From the NCBI GenBank assembly GCA_001563335.1, contig LRSL01000001.1, positions 1 to 62,761 of the forward strand: 62,761 nt of DNA, read 5' to 3'. Below, piece after piece: positions 52,941-62,319 of this stretch. Below the pieces are notes generated by a model. It saw nothing but the letters and a program-made list of their open reading frames with translations. It was not told the DNA's origin and made no database searches. Position 1 is the first letter of the stretch. Each line of letters opens with the position of its first letter. A program made the translations under genes and the position numbers. This stretch comes from Candidatus Thorarchaeota archaeon SMTZ1-45. Lineage in GTDB: Archaea; Asgardarchaeota; Thorarchaeia; Thorarchaeales; Thorarchaeaceae.

Positions 52941-53267
52941 ATGTCTGAATTTCCAGAATGCCCATTTTGTGAACATCAGTTGACCGAGTCGATCCCAGAA
53001 ACCATTGAAGGCTCCATAAAAATCAGATGTCCTTCCTGTCAACAACGTTATGAATTCATTCCAAAAACAGGATCGTTTCCTTTAGATGAAGACTATGGCA
53101 TCACTGTTACAAAGGGCATTCTCGGACCTCATGTGATATCCAAAAGTACCGAGGCGACTGATGAACTCTCGCTGTCACGTGCTCTTCTCATCGGGGGTTC
53201 CTGTTGTTGCACAATAGTAGTTATCATCCCTATCGTTTTATCTTTGCTGCTGGCACTCCTTGGATGA
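52941..53267 (+). CDS. Zinc-ribbon membrane protein B, paralog of A
   Basis: A 108-residue protein from ATG 52941, eight bases after GGTGA; ATG 52926 would add five residues. The plan is the same as its upstream neighbour: CPFCEH...CPSCQQ ribbon with FPLDEDYG in the linker, then a C-terminal helix that begins GGSCCCTIVVIIPIVLSLLL with three adjacent Cys. Both C-terminal helices carry a Cys cluster at their start, a possible metal or lipid-modification site. Operon with A by the 26-base gap. Function unknown. Confidence 0.7.
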   Translation: MSEFPECPFCEHQLTESIPETIEGSIKIRCPSCQQRYEFIPKTGSFPLDEDYGITVTKGILGPHVISKSTEATDELSLSRALLIGGSCCCTIVVIIPIVLSLLLALLG

Positions 53268-53356
53268 AACTTCTCTATCTTCATGGTCAAAGATAAAAGG
53301 AATGTTGTTTCAGCCCCGATTAAATACTCTGGAAAACTAAGATCAGGTGACAATAT

Positions 53357-54271
53357 TTGACAGAGGCTGAGGTAGAAGACAAGCGTATCACACTTGCAGA
53401 GGCTGCAAAGAAAGTCTCTGATGGAAACGGGCTTTTTTGGGGTGGATTTGGATATCAGAGACCTCCGATTGCTTTTTCCCATGAACTTGTCAGACAAAAG
53501 AAACGAAATCTTACAGTCTATACCTGCGGGTCAGAAGTTGACCTTGAGATCATGGCTGGTGCTCATGTAGTTGACAGGTATGAAATCGCATTCTCCGCGA
53601 TAGAGGCTCTGGGCCTCTCAAACAATATCAGACGAAGAGTTTCAGAGGGAGTATTGCAAGTTGAAGACTACACCAATCTTGCAATGGCTATGCGCTTTCT
53701 TGGTGGTTCGTTAAATATACCATTCATGCCTCTTAGAAGTATGATGGGGACTGACATGGTTCGACTGTCGAGATATCTTGGGGAAAATAAACTCAAAGTC
53801 ATTGACTGTCCTTTCACAGGTCAAAAGCTCACGGTGGTTCCATCTCTTAAACCTGATTTTAGTATCGTTCATGTGCAGCGTGTTGATAAAACAGGCAATG
53901 CGCAGATTGATGGAATAGTTGGTGAAGATATTGAAGGGTCTCGTTGTGGAGAGAAACTCATAGTTCTTGCAGAGGAACTCATTGACGAAGAGGATATCCG
54001 ATCTCGACCTGATCAAACGAAGATTCCTGCTATGTATGTAGATCATGTAGTGATTCTGCCCTTCATCGCCCACCCAATGATGTGTCATGGCTACTACGAC
54101 TATGACTTGGAACATCTCATGATGTTCCATAAACTAACGGAGACTGAGGAAGGCTGGCAAGAGTATCTTGATGGTTACATACTAGGGGTAGAAGATCACT
54201 ATGGCTATCTCGATTTAGTGAGTTGGCCAAGGCTTCATCAGCTGAAAGCAAAGAAACCATGGGGGTATTGA
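53357..54271 (+). CDS. gctA: CoA-transferase subunit A (glutaconate CoA-transferase-like)
   Basis: A 304-residue class I CoA-transferase alpha subunit. Features include a GLFWGGFGYQRPPIAFSHEL opening with the glycine loop, FMPLRSMMGTDMVR and FSIVHVQRVDKTGNAQIDGI. The start is TTG 53357 with GGTGA six bases before. It pairs with the next gene; family members move CoA among short dicarboxylic or branched acids (glutaconate, 3-oxoadipate, cholesterol-ring acids). With the mutase genes in the window, use on glutarate or methyl-branched acids is plausible. The overlap-free gap to subunit B is one base. Confidence 0.87.
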   Translation: MTEAEVEDKRITLAEAAKKVSDGNGLFWGGFGYQRPPIAFSHELVRQKKRNLTVYTCGSEVDLEIMAGAHVVDRYEIAFSAIEALGLSNNIRRRVSEGVLQVEDYTNLAMAMRFLGGSLNIPFMPLRSMMGTDMVRLSRYLGENKLKVIDCPFTGQKLTVVPSLKPDFSIVHVQRVDKTGNAQIDGIVGEDIEGSRCGEKLIVLAEELIDEEDIRSRPDQTKIPAMYVDHVVILPFIAHPMMCHGYYDYDLEHLMMFHKLTETEEGWQEYLDGYILGVEDHYGYLDLVSWPRLHQLKAKKPWGY

Positions 54272-54272
54272 A

Positions 54273-55043
54273 ATGGTTGAATACACAAAGACCGAATTCT
54301 TGATCGCTTGTGCCTCAAGTCATGTCCGAGATGGCGAAAATGTCTTTGGAGGGACTGGAATGCCTCTCCTCGCAGCTCTTCTAGCTAAAGAAACTCATGC
54401 TCCTCGTTCTAACCTCATTTCAGAGGCTGGTTTCATTGACGCTCGGCCTAGAGAGGTTCCACTATCTGTGGCTGATACAAGGTATTACTATGGTTGCTCA
54501 GCATCAATAGGTCTGATTGAAACCTTAGGTTTTCTTCTTCAAGGAGGAAGGATTGACGTCGGTTTTCTTGGAGCAGCACAGATTGATGAATATGGAAATC
54601 TGAATACAAGTTACATTGGTCCTTATGAGAAACCCAAAGTCAAACTTCCAGGGAGCGGCGGAGGTAATGATATCGCATCATCTGCAAAGCGTCTTATTGT
54701 AATGATGTCGCATGATAAACGTAAGTTTGTGAAGACGCTCGACTACATGACATCGCCAGGTCATCTTGAGGGTCCAGGTTCTCGTGAAAAGTGGTCTATG
54801 GTTGGAAAAGGTCCAGAGGTTGTCATCACTGATATGTGCCAGATGGACTTTGAGCCTGAATCATTGAAGATACGTCTAAAATCAGTTCATCCAGGATACA
54901 CTGTTCAAGATGTAATAGACAACATTATGTTCGACCTTATCGTGCCTGATGATGTTCCAACAACAAATGAACCAACACAAGAGCAGATTGATATCATGCA
55001 CAAGCTCGATCCAAAAGGAATCTATCTTGGTAAAGGTGGATAG
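54273..55043 (+). CDS. gctB: CoA-transferase subunit B
   Basis: A 256-residue beta subunit. The catalytic glutamate lies in ISEAGFIDARP, equal to the active-site Glu of glutaconate CoA-transferase B. Other family pieces are NVFGGTGMPLLAALLAK, LGAAQIDEYGNLNTS and LPGSGGGNDIASSAKR, the oxyanion/GGG loop. It starts one base after the alpha subunit stop, giving strict coupling. Both subunits form the active heterotetramer or octamer. Confidence 0.88.
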   Translation: MVEYTKTEFLIACASSHVRDGENVFGGTGMPLLAALLAKETHAPRSNLISEAGFIDARPREVPLSVADTRYYYGCSASIGLIETLGFLLQGGRIDVGFLGAAQIDEYGNLNTSYIGPYEKPKVKLPGSGGGNDIASSAKRLIVMMSHDKRKFVKTLDYMTSPGHLEGPGSREKWSMVGKGPEVVITDMCQMDFEPESLKIRLKSVHPGYTVQDVIDNIMFDLIVPDDVPTTNEPTQEQIDIMHKLDPKGIYLGKGG

Positions 55044-55064
55044 TACTCTGGAGAATGGACATTC

Positions 55065-55808
55065 TTGAGCTTATTAGACCTCAGTGCATTTGAAACAGTC
55101 ATTTTTGACTTGGACTCAACTTTGACAAATACCCACAGATATCCAATAGTGGCTAGTGAGTGGCTTCTCAAGAAAATTGGCATAGACTCAGAGGAACTCA
55201 TGTCATCCTATATCCGAAATCTTGTCATTAGGTATAGAAAAGCACTTCAAGCCATTGTGGAGGGTGCTCCCTTTCGCTCACCCTTTGACATTATATATAC
55301 TGCAATGAAAAACAGTCTCGAGGATATTGAACAGAAAGTTGATTCTACGCTTGTGAATGAAGCAACTCAAAGATTCAAAGCACTTCATTTGGAGCTTTCA
55401 ACACCTTATGATGGAGTGCTTGAAATACTTGAGAAATTGAAGGCTCGGAACATTAAGCTTGGAGTGATATCAAACTCCTTTGCAGGTCATGCAAGAATCA
55501 TCCTAACAAATCTAGAGCTAGATTACTTCTTTTCTTCCATAGTGGATTGTGGTGATGTCAACGCATACAAACCAATGAAGGAGCCATTCGAGAGAGTGCT
55601 ACGTGAGCTAAACACTGAGGTTTCACGATCAATCTATATAGGTGACGAGTACTATGCAGACATGGTGGGTGCTAAATTAGTAGGTTTGACTACGATATGG
55701 ATAAACAACCGAAATATCTCTCTTGAGGATCAAGTTGCGAAGTATGGGTCTTCTTCGACACCTGATTTTGTATTGAGTTCAACCCATGAATTTCTTCAGT
55801 TATTCTAG
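55065..55808 (+). CDS. HAD superfamily hydrolase
   Basis: A 247-residue HAD phosphatase of the subfamily with a helical cap. Motif I is FDLDSTLTNT (Asp15, Asp17), motif II ISNS, motif III region AYKPMKEPFERVL with Lys, and motif IV IGDEYYADMVGAKLVG. The cap lies between residues 20 and 110. TTG 55065 is the first start, 21 bases after the CoA-transferase gene, so it is probably cotranscribed. The substrate could be a small phosphate ester; no link to the CoA-transferase is known. Confidence 0.87.
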   Translation: MSLLDLSAFETVIFDLDSTLTNTHRYPIVASEWLLKKIGIDSEELMSSYIRNLVIRYRKALQAIVEGAPFRSPFDIIYTAMKNSLEDIEQKVDSTLVNEATQRFKALHLELSTPYDGVLEILEKLKARNIKLGVISNSFAGHARIILTNLELDYFFSSIVDCGDVNAYKPMKEPFERVLRELNTEVSRSIYIGDEYYADMVGAKLVGLTTIWINNRNISLEDQVAKYGSSSTPDFVLSSTHEFLQLF

Positions 55809-55896
55809 TAAATTCGTACTACCTATACCAACGCAACAAACATATTAACCACCACAAAGAGTTCCATGCAGCACACCACTGAGAATTGGAAGGAGT

Positions 55897-56355
55897 ATGA
55901 GAACTTTGAGTGATGGCAAAGACCCAAGTGGCCCAGCAAAAGCACGATCTGACCTTATTGATATTCTAAGCCACGACCCTGAGAACACAGAAGCAATTGT
56001 CACAATAATTCAGAATGAACTCACTGATCTAAAAGATGGCAAAGCTGTTTCTGAGATTTCTAATGCACTCAAAGAAGCTGCAGCAGCATCCAACGTTGCT
56101 GACGATGCAAGAAATAATGTGCTCTATTGGCTGACTGAAACAACTCCCGATATACGTCAAATGATTCTTGTTCAGACCATCGAGGAGCTACTAGGAATGC
56201 CCCAATGCAAGGATGCGACAATAGCTGCCCTCACGCGAATCTCATCCGAAGACAATGTAAAGATGGTTATGGAGTGGGTGGGCAGGAAGATTCTCACACT
56301 GAACCAAGCTGTCTATGTGCTCCTTTATCCCGACTCATCTGCGGCACTAAAATGA
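55897..56355 (+). CDS. Hypothetical helical protein (HEAT-like?)
   Basis: A 152-residue protein of helices only: a helix pair ARSDLIDILSHDPENTEAIV, then TIIQNELTDLKDGKAV, DARNNVLYWLTETTPDIRQM, ILVQTIEELLGMPQCKDATI and RISSEDNVKMVMEWVGRKI, an alternation that resembles HEAT repeats. GGAAGGAG stands close before ATG 55897. It is convergent to the TPR gene. Function unknown. Confidence 0.55.
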   Translation: MRTLSDGKDPSGPAKARSDLIDILSHDPENTEAIVTIIQNELTDLKDGKAVSEISNALKEAAAASNVADDARNNVLYWLTETTPDIRQMILVQTIEELLGMPQCKDATIAALTRISSEDNVKMVMEWVGRKILTLNQAVYVLLYPDSSAALK

Positions 56356-56375
56356 ACACATCTTTCTGACTGCAC

Positions 56376-56642
56376 CTATAAATCAGGCATATACTTCTTG
56401 ATGTATTTCTCCCAATCGGGTTCCAATTCCAATACTCTCTTCACACAATCTTTAGCTTCTTTCCTCTGATTTAGTTTATAGTGGAGCTTTGCTTTGTGGA
56501 ACCATGCTTTTGCGAAACTACTATCGAGCTTCACAGACTCCTCATAGGCTTTCAAAGCATCTTCAAATTCACCCTTTGTTTCATGTATCCGAGCAACACT
56601 AAACCAATCAAACTGAGTTCTCTCGTGTATCTCTGCAGACAT
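56376..56642 (-). CDS. Small TPR protein
   Basis: An 88-residue protein with two tetratricopeptide units: FSVARIHETKGEFEDALKAY and AWFHKAKLHYKLNQRKEAKD, with P-containing termini (LELEPDW). It has no other domain and is too short for a full superhelix, so it probably acts as a small adapter. Start ATG 56642. The 233 bases beyond it, to 56875, hold only AT-rich promoter sequence and no gene. Confidence 0.8.
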   Translation of the reverse strand: MSAEIHERTQFDWFSVARIHETKGEFEDALKAYEESVKLDSSFAKAWFHKAKLHYKLNQRKEAKDCVKRVLELEPDWEKYIKKYMPDL

Positions 56643-56844
56643 TTAGATTCAATCCCCTTTCTCAAGAAATTCTTGTTGTGAAGCCTAATAACTATGGAGT
56701 GTGCTAGTAGCAACCTTTTGATAAGTTTGTCTTGATTATAATGGCTCTACAAAGTCTTAAAAGTATCCATAAAGTTTCAATCTGGTAAAACTCTTCTCAT
56801 AAGTTTGATTTCATAATATCTACTCATTTGCCACAAAATTGTCA

Positions 56845-56853
56845 TTATAAATA
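56845..56853 (+). promoter_or_regulatory. TATA box for a leaderless gene
   Basis: TTATAAATA has its centre near 56849; 26 bases downstream is 56875, one base from the GTG start at 56876. No ribosome site fits, so a leaderless transcript is likely. Confidence 0.5.
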
Positions 56854-56875
56854 CATACTAATTGTTCTCAGTTAG

Positions 56876-58048
56876 GTGAATAAACTGAAGAATATTCGCA
56901 GGATGATAATTGGATTGTTCCTGATGGTAGCTCTTCTAGGAACAATGACAACCACCGCTACTGCCATGCATGGAATGGATCGACCGGAGGATAGACCTAT
57001 GCCAGGTATGCCAGACCATTCCAGAATGAATGATGGGTCAGTCTGGATAAATACTGATATCATCACAATCATGGCAAATGGAGAAACACCGCAATTGCAT
57101 TTTTGGTTCACCTCAGATGAGGGAGGGACACTTGCCCGTTTCTCGACAAATTATGTGATGCTTATTGAGTTTGAAGACCTGAACGATGATGGAGCATACC
57201 AGAGAAATGAATACCTCTATTTTGCTCCACTTTCTGCATTTGAGTGGACAATCTCAACTGGGGAGGTCGTAGATGATGACATTACCACAGAAGTATGGTT
57301 GAAATATACAAAGTCTGGTGTGAAAAGCTCAATGATGCCTGGAATGCCTATGTTCGGTCATGATGGAATGGGCGATATTGAGAGATTCTCAGATGTGACA
57401 CTTCAGATATGGGCTCATATCTATCTTGATGACTATGTTGGAACTGTTTCTGATGATCATGGAATTCATTTCAACTACACAGTTGCTGGTAGATCTGAGC
57501 TGAAAATGGATATTGAGATTGGTAATTTCCCCTTCAGTAGTGAAAACTCAAGTGTTGCCATACAAACTATTCAGAAAGAGAATGAAGCGACTGGTACTCA
57601 GAATCTTCACCATCACAGAATGGAAACACGTGAACGTTTCCGCAACGTATCTTTCAGCTCAGATATGAACTGGACTACGACCGGTGGAAATGAAACGCGA
57701 TTCGAGAGGATGAATGATACTGAATGTCACAGAATTGACTTCATGGACCAAGATGATGGGATTACTCAGGGATTCTTCAGCTGGCTGGACACTGCAGTCA
57801 TCACTTGGCCTGGAGGTGAAACTGAGGCAGTAGATGTTGAAGTGTCCTATGTCCCCAGAGGTGATGGAGTCGCTGTATACTTAGCCTATCCTTACTTCGA
57901 CGATGGTAGCATCTTGCATGATCCTTCAATAGGTCTCTATCCAGAAGGCGCTCCTGACACTGGAATACTTCTCAACTATGTCTTAATTACTGGTATTGGC
58001 GGGATTGCACTTGTTGCATTACTCGTCGTGTTGGTCCGGAAAAAATAG
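56876..58048 (+). CDS. Secreted anchored surface protein, unknown family
   Basis: A 390-residue protein starting at GTG 56876. Signal segment residues 9-30 (MIIGLFLMVALLGTMTTTA), then a Met/Pro/Asp-rich stretch (MHGMDRPEDRPMPGMPDHSR), a beta-sandwich ectodomain of about 320 residues with a His-rich segment (NLHHHRMETRERFR), and a TM helix near 366-386 with RKK. The Met/His content could reflect metal (copper) binding, but this is inference. The gene is probably monocistronic, with a hairpin following at 58066-58090. Confidence 0.7.
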   Translation: MNKLKNIRRMIIGLFLMVALLGTMTTTATAMHGMDRPEDRPMPGMPDHSRMNDGSVWINTDIITIMANGETPQLHFWFTSDEGGTLARFSTNYVMLIEFEDLNDDGAYQRNEYLYFAPLSAFEWTISTGEVVDDDITTEVWLKYTKSGVKSSMMPGMPMFGHDGMGDIERFSDVTLQIWAHIYLDDYVGTVSDDHGIHFNYTVAGRSELKMDIEIGNFPFSSENSSVAIQTIQKENEATGTQNLHHHRMETRERFRNVSFSSDMNWTTTGGNETRFERMNDTECHRIDFMDQDDGITQGFFSWLDTAVITWPGGETEAVDVEVSYVPRGDGVAVYLAYPYFDDGSILHDPSIGLYPEGAPDTGILLNYVLITGIGGIALVALLVVLVRKK

Positions 58049-58065
58049 CTCTCTGACAAATACTA

Positions 58066-58090
58066 GGGTAGTGGTTTTTAGCCGCTACCC
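58066..58090 (+). terminator. 9-bp hairpin after surface-protein gene
   Basis: GGGTAGTGG (58066-58074) pairs with CCGCTACCC (58082-58090), one G-T pair, with loop TTTTTAG, 18 bases after the stop. There is no U-tract after it. It may be a terminator or processing stem. Confidence 0.45.
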
Positions 58091-58178
58091 ACCAGCTACA
58101 CCTAAGAGAAGTCTTATGAATACTTGAAATCTGAATCAGTAGTCCCAATGAAATGTACAATGAATGTGGTGTGAATCA

Positions 58179-59168
58179 GTGCGACGAATGGTCTTGGTAA
58201 TGGCTGTGCTTGTCCTCACATCTATGCTGCTCGTTCCAGTTAAAGCCGATGTGCAACTTGCACAACTTGAAGACATCGTTTTAGACCCTGTGGAGATAAA
58301 AGCAATAATGTCGCAGGATGGTGTTACAACTCTCAATCTCCAAGCAAGAGCTACAAATCAAGGAACATCCAGCATCACATCTATCTCTTTTAGAATCGAA
58401 TCGCTTGAAGTGGAACTCCTTGATGCTTTCGTTGATGACACCACGACCACAGCAATCTCTATACTTCAAGAAAGATACACCGAAGTAGTTGTCTCTCTTT
58501 TTTCACCTCTTGAAGAGAATGAATCTGTATGGGTGGAGTTCAATCTTGAAGCAACAGATCTGATTGAAGATCCGGAAATAAGCTTCGATTCTACGAGGTA
58601 CATAACACACTTCGTTTTCTACATCCGCCCTATTACTGAGTTTGCTAATTTCACATTCACTGCAGTTCTTCCTCAAGATGCCCTACTTTCGAGAGAGTCT
58701 GTTGTACCAGTATTCCCCTCTGCTAACTCAAACTATACAGATGGCGCGTCGCTCGCGTTCGTCTGGTTCACTGATTCACTTCAAGTCGGACAGGAACAAG
58801 GATATGTTATTCAATACCAGTATCCAAATCTTCAATCAGGACCATTGGGCTCAATCCTAGTCGAATCTATTGTGATTGCCATTCTGGGTGTTTTAGGTGG
58901 CATCGTACTCACTCTTGGTGGTCCCAAGGTCTACCAACGACTCAAACGAATTGGTTCTGTAAAGTTTGTTGGTGTCACCTCGGAAGAAGAGGAAGTCTTA
59001 GAGGTCATCCGAAAGAAGGGTGGGTCTTGCCCCCAGAAGGACCTGTATACTGAATTCGATATGTCACAGGCTAAGGTCAGCTTAATTTTGAATAATTTAG
59101 AAGAGCGAGGTCTCGTTCGAAGATTCCGTGAAGGTCGTGAAAACGTAGTCCATATCATGGAAGACTAA
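58179..59168 (+). CDS. Membrane-anchored winged-helix transcription regulator with ectodomain
   Basis: A 329-residue protein. The likely start is GTG 58179, four bases after GGTGTGA; ATG 58164 or 58188 are possible. Residues 3-22 form a signal or anchor helix (MVLVMAVLVLTSMLLVPV). Residues 25-215 are an exported beta domain with N-x-T sites. A TM helix follows at about 224-246 (ILVESIVIAILGVLGGIVLTL), then a cytoplasmic winged helix: EEEVLEVIRKKGGSCPQKDL, recognition helix SQAKVSLILNNLEERGLVRR, wing EGRENVVHI. An outside signal could thus be read directly to DNA (one-component design). It precedes the mutase operon by 73 bases on the same strand. Confidence 0.8.
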   Translation: MRRMVLVMAVLVLTSMLLVPVKADVQLAQLEDIVLDPVEIKAIMSQDGVTTLNLQARATNQGTSSITSISFRIESLEVELLDAFVDDTTTTAISILQERYTEVVVSLFSPLEENESVWVEFNLEATDLIEDPEISFDSTRYITHFVFYIRPITEFANFTFTAVLPQDALLSRESVVPVFPSANSNYTDGASLAFVWFTDSLQVGQEQGYVIQYQYPNLQSGPLGSILVESIVIAILGVLGGIVLTLGGPKVYQRLKRIGSVKFVGVTSEEEEVLEVIRKKGGSCPQKDLYTEFDMSQAKVSLILNNLEERGLVRRFREGRENVVHIMED

Positions 59169-59186
59169 AACACCCAAAATCAACGC

Positions 59187-59195
59187 CTTTATATC
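59187..59195 (+). promoter_or_regulatory. TATA box of the methylmalonyl-CoA mutase operon
   Basis: CTTTATATC centres near 59191; transcription is predicted near 59217, leaving about 25 bases of leader with GAGGTGG (59231-59237) before TTG 59242. Confidence 0.55.
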
Positions 59196-59241
59196 ATTCC
59201 CAAGTTCATCTCCAAACGAATCATCAACCTGAGGTGGTTTC

Positions 59242-59643
59242 TTGAGTTCGTCCAAGAAGATTCGTGTACTTGTAGCAAAACCCGGCCTTGATGGTCATGA
59301 TAGAGGTGCGAAGATTGTTGCTCGAGCACTTCGTGACGCAGGGATGGAGGTCATATACACAGGTCTCCGACAGACTCCTGAAATGATTGTCAGTGCCGCC
59401 CTCGATGAAGGTGTGCATTGCATTGGACTCAGTATTCTGAGTGGAGCTCATAATGCTCTATTTCCAAAGATTATGGAGCTCTTGAAAAAGGAAGGTATCG
59501 AAGATATCCTTGTCGTTGGTGGAGGAATTATTCCTGAGGATGATATCCCTGAATTGAAGAAGGCTGGTATCGCAGCCATTTTTGGTCCAGGAACTCCTCT
59601 GGATGAGATTGTTGAGTATATCAAGGCTAATGTCAAGCTCTAA
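59242..59643 (+). CDS. mcmA2: Methylmalonyl-CoA mutase small subunit (B12-binding)
   Basis: A 133-residue cobalamin-binding subunit. The base-off/His-on motif [12 protein letters not shown] gives Asp17-x-His19-x-x-Gly22, with His19 the lower axial ligand. [18 protein letters not shown] and [15 protein letters not shown] are the other conserved loops. It starts at TTG after GAGGTGG and opens the operon with MeaB, the MCM large subunit and epimerase. It may also serve the second large subunit at 24465, since no other B12-binding gene is in the window. Confidence 0.93.
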   Translation: MSSSKKIRVLVAKPGLDGHDRGAKIVARALRDAGMEVIYTGLRQTPEMIVSAALDEGVHCIGLSILSGAHNALFPKIMELLKKEGIEDILVVGGGIIPEDDIPELKKAGIAAIFGPGTPLDEIVEYIKANVKL

Positions 59644-59667
59644 CTCTTGCAATATGAGGAAATAGCT

Positions 59668-60627
59668 TTGTCAGTGGCTGAAATTGTCAATGGAGTGTTG
59701 AATGGTAAGAGAAGAGAGCTAGCTCGTCTTATCTCCTTAATTGAAAATGAGGATCTCGATGCCACAGAAGCTCTAAGTCAACTCTACAAGCACACTGGTA
59801 GAGCTCATATTATCGGTGTCACAGGACCACCAGGTTCCGGTAAGAGCTCGCTCGTTACGAAACTGACAACAGAGTTTCGTAAACGCGAGAACACAATTGG
59901 AGTAGTCTGCGTTGACCCCTCAAGTCCTTTTACAGGAGGTGCTCTTCTGGGTGACAGAATACGAATGCAAGAACATAGCTTAGACAAGGAAGTCTATGTG
60001 CGTAGTATGGGCACCCGCGGACATCTCGGAGGACTAGCAAGAGCAACCTCTGATGCAGTACGAGCTATCGATGCATTTGGAAAAGATATCATCTTCGTAG
60101 AAACTGTCGGAGCCGGACAATCGGAGGTCGAAATCATCAATATAGCTCATACAGTGGTCGTTACTGATGTCCCTGGTAGTGGGGATGACATCCAAGCGAT
60201 CAAAGCTGGTATCATGGAGATTGCTGATATTTTCGTCGTAAATAAGATGGACCTTCCTGGGGCTGATAAGAAAGTCACAGAGATCAACGCTATGCTAGAC
60301 ATTGATCCTCGTGAAAAAGCATGGCGTCCTCCTGTCCTCCTCACAAACTCTAGGACTGGTGAGGGTGTACTTGAGCTCACTGAAAAAATCTTGGAACATC
60401 TTCAATTCTTGAAAGATAGTGGCATGCTTGAGCAGAAGGGGCTAAAACGAAGTCGTGACGAACTTCAAGAGTTGATGCAATACAAACTCACTCGAGAATT
60501 ATACCTGAAACTTGAGGGTCGGCCAGAATATGAGGCTGCAATCAAGAAGATAGCCACCCGAAAAGAGGACCCGTACACAGTAGCCGAGCGGTTGATAGCA
60601 GAGTTCTTGTTTAGTGAGAGTAGGTGA
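59668..60627 (+). CDS. meaB: MeaB/ArgK-type mutase-associated GTPase
   Basis: A 319-residue G3E GTPase. P-loop GPPGSGKSS, switch-region [31 protein letters not shown] (Walker B-like) and NKMD (G4) are present. MeaB loads adenosylcobalamin and protects the mutase from inactivation. TTG 59668 lies nine bases from GAGG; TTG 59647 would add seven residues. It overlaps or abuts the MCM large subunit gene, forming the canonical chaperone arrangement. Confidence 0.93.
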   Translation: MSVAEIVNGVLNGKRRELARLISLIENEDLDATEALSQLYKHTGRAHIIGVTGPPGSGKSSLVTKLTTEFRKRENTIGVVCVDPSSPFTGGALLGDRIRMQEHSLDKEVYVRSMGTRGHLGGLARATSDAVRAIDAFGKDIIFVETVGAGQSEVEIINIAHTVVVTDVPGSGDDIQAIKAGIMEIADIFVVNKMDLPGADKKVTEINAMLDIDPREKAWRPPVLLTNSRTGEGVLELTEKILEHLQFLKDSGMLEQKGLKRSRDELQELMQYKLTRELYLKLEGRPEYEAAIKKIATRKEDPYTVAERLIAEFLFSESR

Positions 60628-60632
60628 GTGAA

Positions 60633-62303
60633 ATGAGAAATGACTCAAAGCTCCGTGACTCCATAAAGAAGTGGGAGAACGAAACTTTACTCCAGACAAT
60701 CAAGAGATTTCCAGAACGTGAGGAGAATTTCAAGACCATCTCTGGAATCCCAATAAAGCGTTTCTATACTCCTCTGGATTTGCAAGATTTGAACTATGAG
60801 AAAGATTTGGGCTTTCCAGGTGAATTTCCCTTCACTCGTGGAGTACAACCCACTGGATATAGAGGTCGGTTTTGGACTATGCGGCAATACAGCGGATTTG
60901 CCACTGCTCAAGAAACCAACAAGCGTTTTCACTTTCTTTTAGAGCAAGGTCAGACAGGTCTTTCAATTGCTTTTGACCTTCCCACGCAAATTGGCTATGA
61001 CTCTGATGACCCACTAACCCAGGGAGAAGTGGGAAAAGTAGGCGTTGCAATAGACTCGCTCGCAGATATGGAGGTTTTGTTTGAGGGAATCCCTCTAGAT
61101 AAGGTGAGTACTTCGATGACTATCAATGCCCCTGCTTCAATATTATTGGCTATGTATATCGTGGTAGCTGAGAAACAGGGGGTATCGATGGACAAGCTAC
61201 GTGGAACCATTCAGAATGATATCCTCAAAGAGTATGTTGCGAGGGGCACATACATTTTCCCACCAACGCCCTCGATGAGGCTCATCACTGACATTTTCAA
61301 ATTTTGTAGTCAGAATATGCCTCTCTGGAATACTATCTCCATTTCTGGATATCACATTCGAGAGGCTGGTTCAACTGCAGTACAAGAAGTGGCATTTACA
61401 TTGGCTGATGGCATTGCATATGTCCAAGCCGCCATTAATGCTGGACTGGATGTTGATGGCTTTGCATCACGATTATCATTCTTCTTTGGTTCGCATAGTG
61501 ATTTCCTAGAAGAGATCTGCAAGTTCAGAGCCGCGCGTAGAATGTGGGCTAGAATCATGCGTGAACGTTTCAATGCAAAGAATGATGACTCGTGCAGGAT
61601 GCGATTTCACACTCAGACTGCGGGATGCACGCTGACAGCGCAGCAACCAGACAACAATGTTGTTCGGGTTACACTTCAGGCTCTGCAAGCGGTCCTTGGA
61701 GGGACGCAGTCGCTGCATACGAACTCTAGGGATGAAGCACTGTCTCTTCCTACTGAAGAATCAGTCCAGATTGCTCTGCGAACCCAGCAAATAATCGCGT
61801 ACGAATCTGGTGTGGGAGATACTATCGATCCATTCGCTGGGTCTTATTATATTGAAAGCCTTACAAATGAGATAGAAGAGAAAGCTATGGAGTACATCCA
61901 GAAAATTGATGACATAGGGGGAGCTCAAATTGCAATCGAGAAGGGATTCATACAGCGGGAGATTCATGAAGCCGCTTACCAGTTTCAGAAGAGTGTTGAT
62001 GAAACAAAGCGAATCGTGGTTGGTGTAAACAAATTCACAGTGGATGAAGAACCCAAATTTGACTATCTGCGAATAAATCCCGAGGCGGAGAGAGAGCAAC
62101 TAGGAGAGCTGGAGAAAATACGGTCTAAGAGGAATACAAAGCAGGTTTCTCAAGCTCTAAGTGCCCTACGTGAGGCTGCAATGAGTGATACGAATCTCAT
62201 GCCATCAATCATTGACGCTGTGAGGGTCTATGCCACATTGGGTGAGATATGTGGAGTGTTGAGAGAAATCTTTGGCGAATACAAGGCACCAGACATTCTA
62301 TGA
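60633..62303 (+). CDS. mcmA1: Methylmalonyl-CoA mutase large subunit (catalytic)
   Basis: A 556-residue TIM-barrel catalytic subunit. It carries the true MCM substrate pair: Tyr86 (RQYSG, equal to Tyr89) and Arg204 (YVARGTY, equal to Arg207), 118 residues apart as in characterised [14 protein letters not shown] keeps the usual Asp. It interconverts succinyl-CoA and methylmalonyl-CoA, with cobalamin on the separate subunit at 59242. ATG 60633 is five bases after AGGTGA, which overlaps the MeaB stop. It is about half identical by eye to the ICM-like subunit at 24465. Confidence 0.93.
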   Translation: MRNDSKLRDSIKKWENETLLQTIKRFPEREENFKTISGIPIKRFYTPLDLQDLNYEKDLGFPGEFPFTRGVQPTGYRGRFWTMRQYSGFATAQETNKRFHFLLEQGQTGLSIAFDLPTQIGYDSDDPLTQGEVGKVGVAIDSLADMEVLFEGIPLDKVSTSMTINAPASILLAMYIVVAEKQGVSMDKLRGTIQNDILKEYVARGTYIFPPTPSMRLITDIFKFCSQNMPLWNTISISGYHIREAGSTAVQEVAFTLADGIAYVQAAINAGLDVDGFASRLSFFFGSHSDFLEEICKFRAARRMWARIMRERFNAKNDDSCRMRFHTQTAGCTLTAQQPDNNVVRVTLQALQAVLGGTQSLHTNSRDEALSLPTEESVQIALRTQQIIAYESGVGDTIDPFAGSYYIESLTNEIEEKAMEYIQKIDDIGGAQIAIEKGFIQREIHEAAYQFQKSVDETKRIVVGVNKFTVDEEPKFDYLRINPEAEREQLGELEKIRSKRNTKQVSQALSALREAAMSDTNLMPSIIDAVRVYATLGEICGVLREIFGEYKAPDIL

Positions 62304-62319
62304 TTGGAGAGATCAAGTC

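Noticed and set aside
58066..58090. Riboswitch ahead of the membrane-anchored regulator
   Set aside because: Only one hairpin is present without further conserved structure; a terminator or processing stem explains it.
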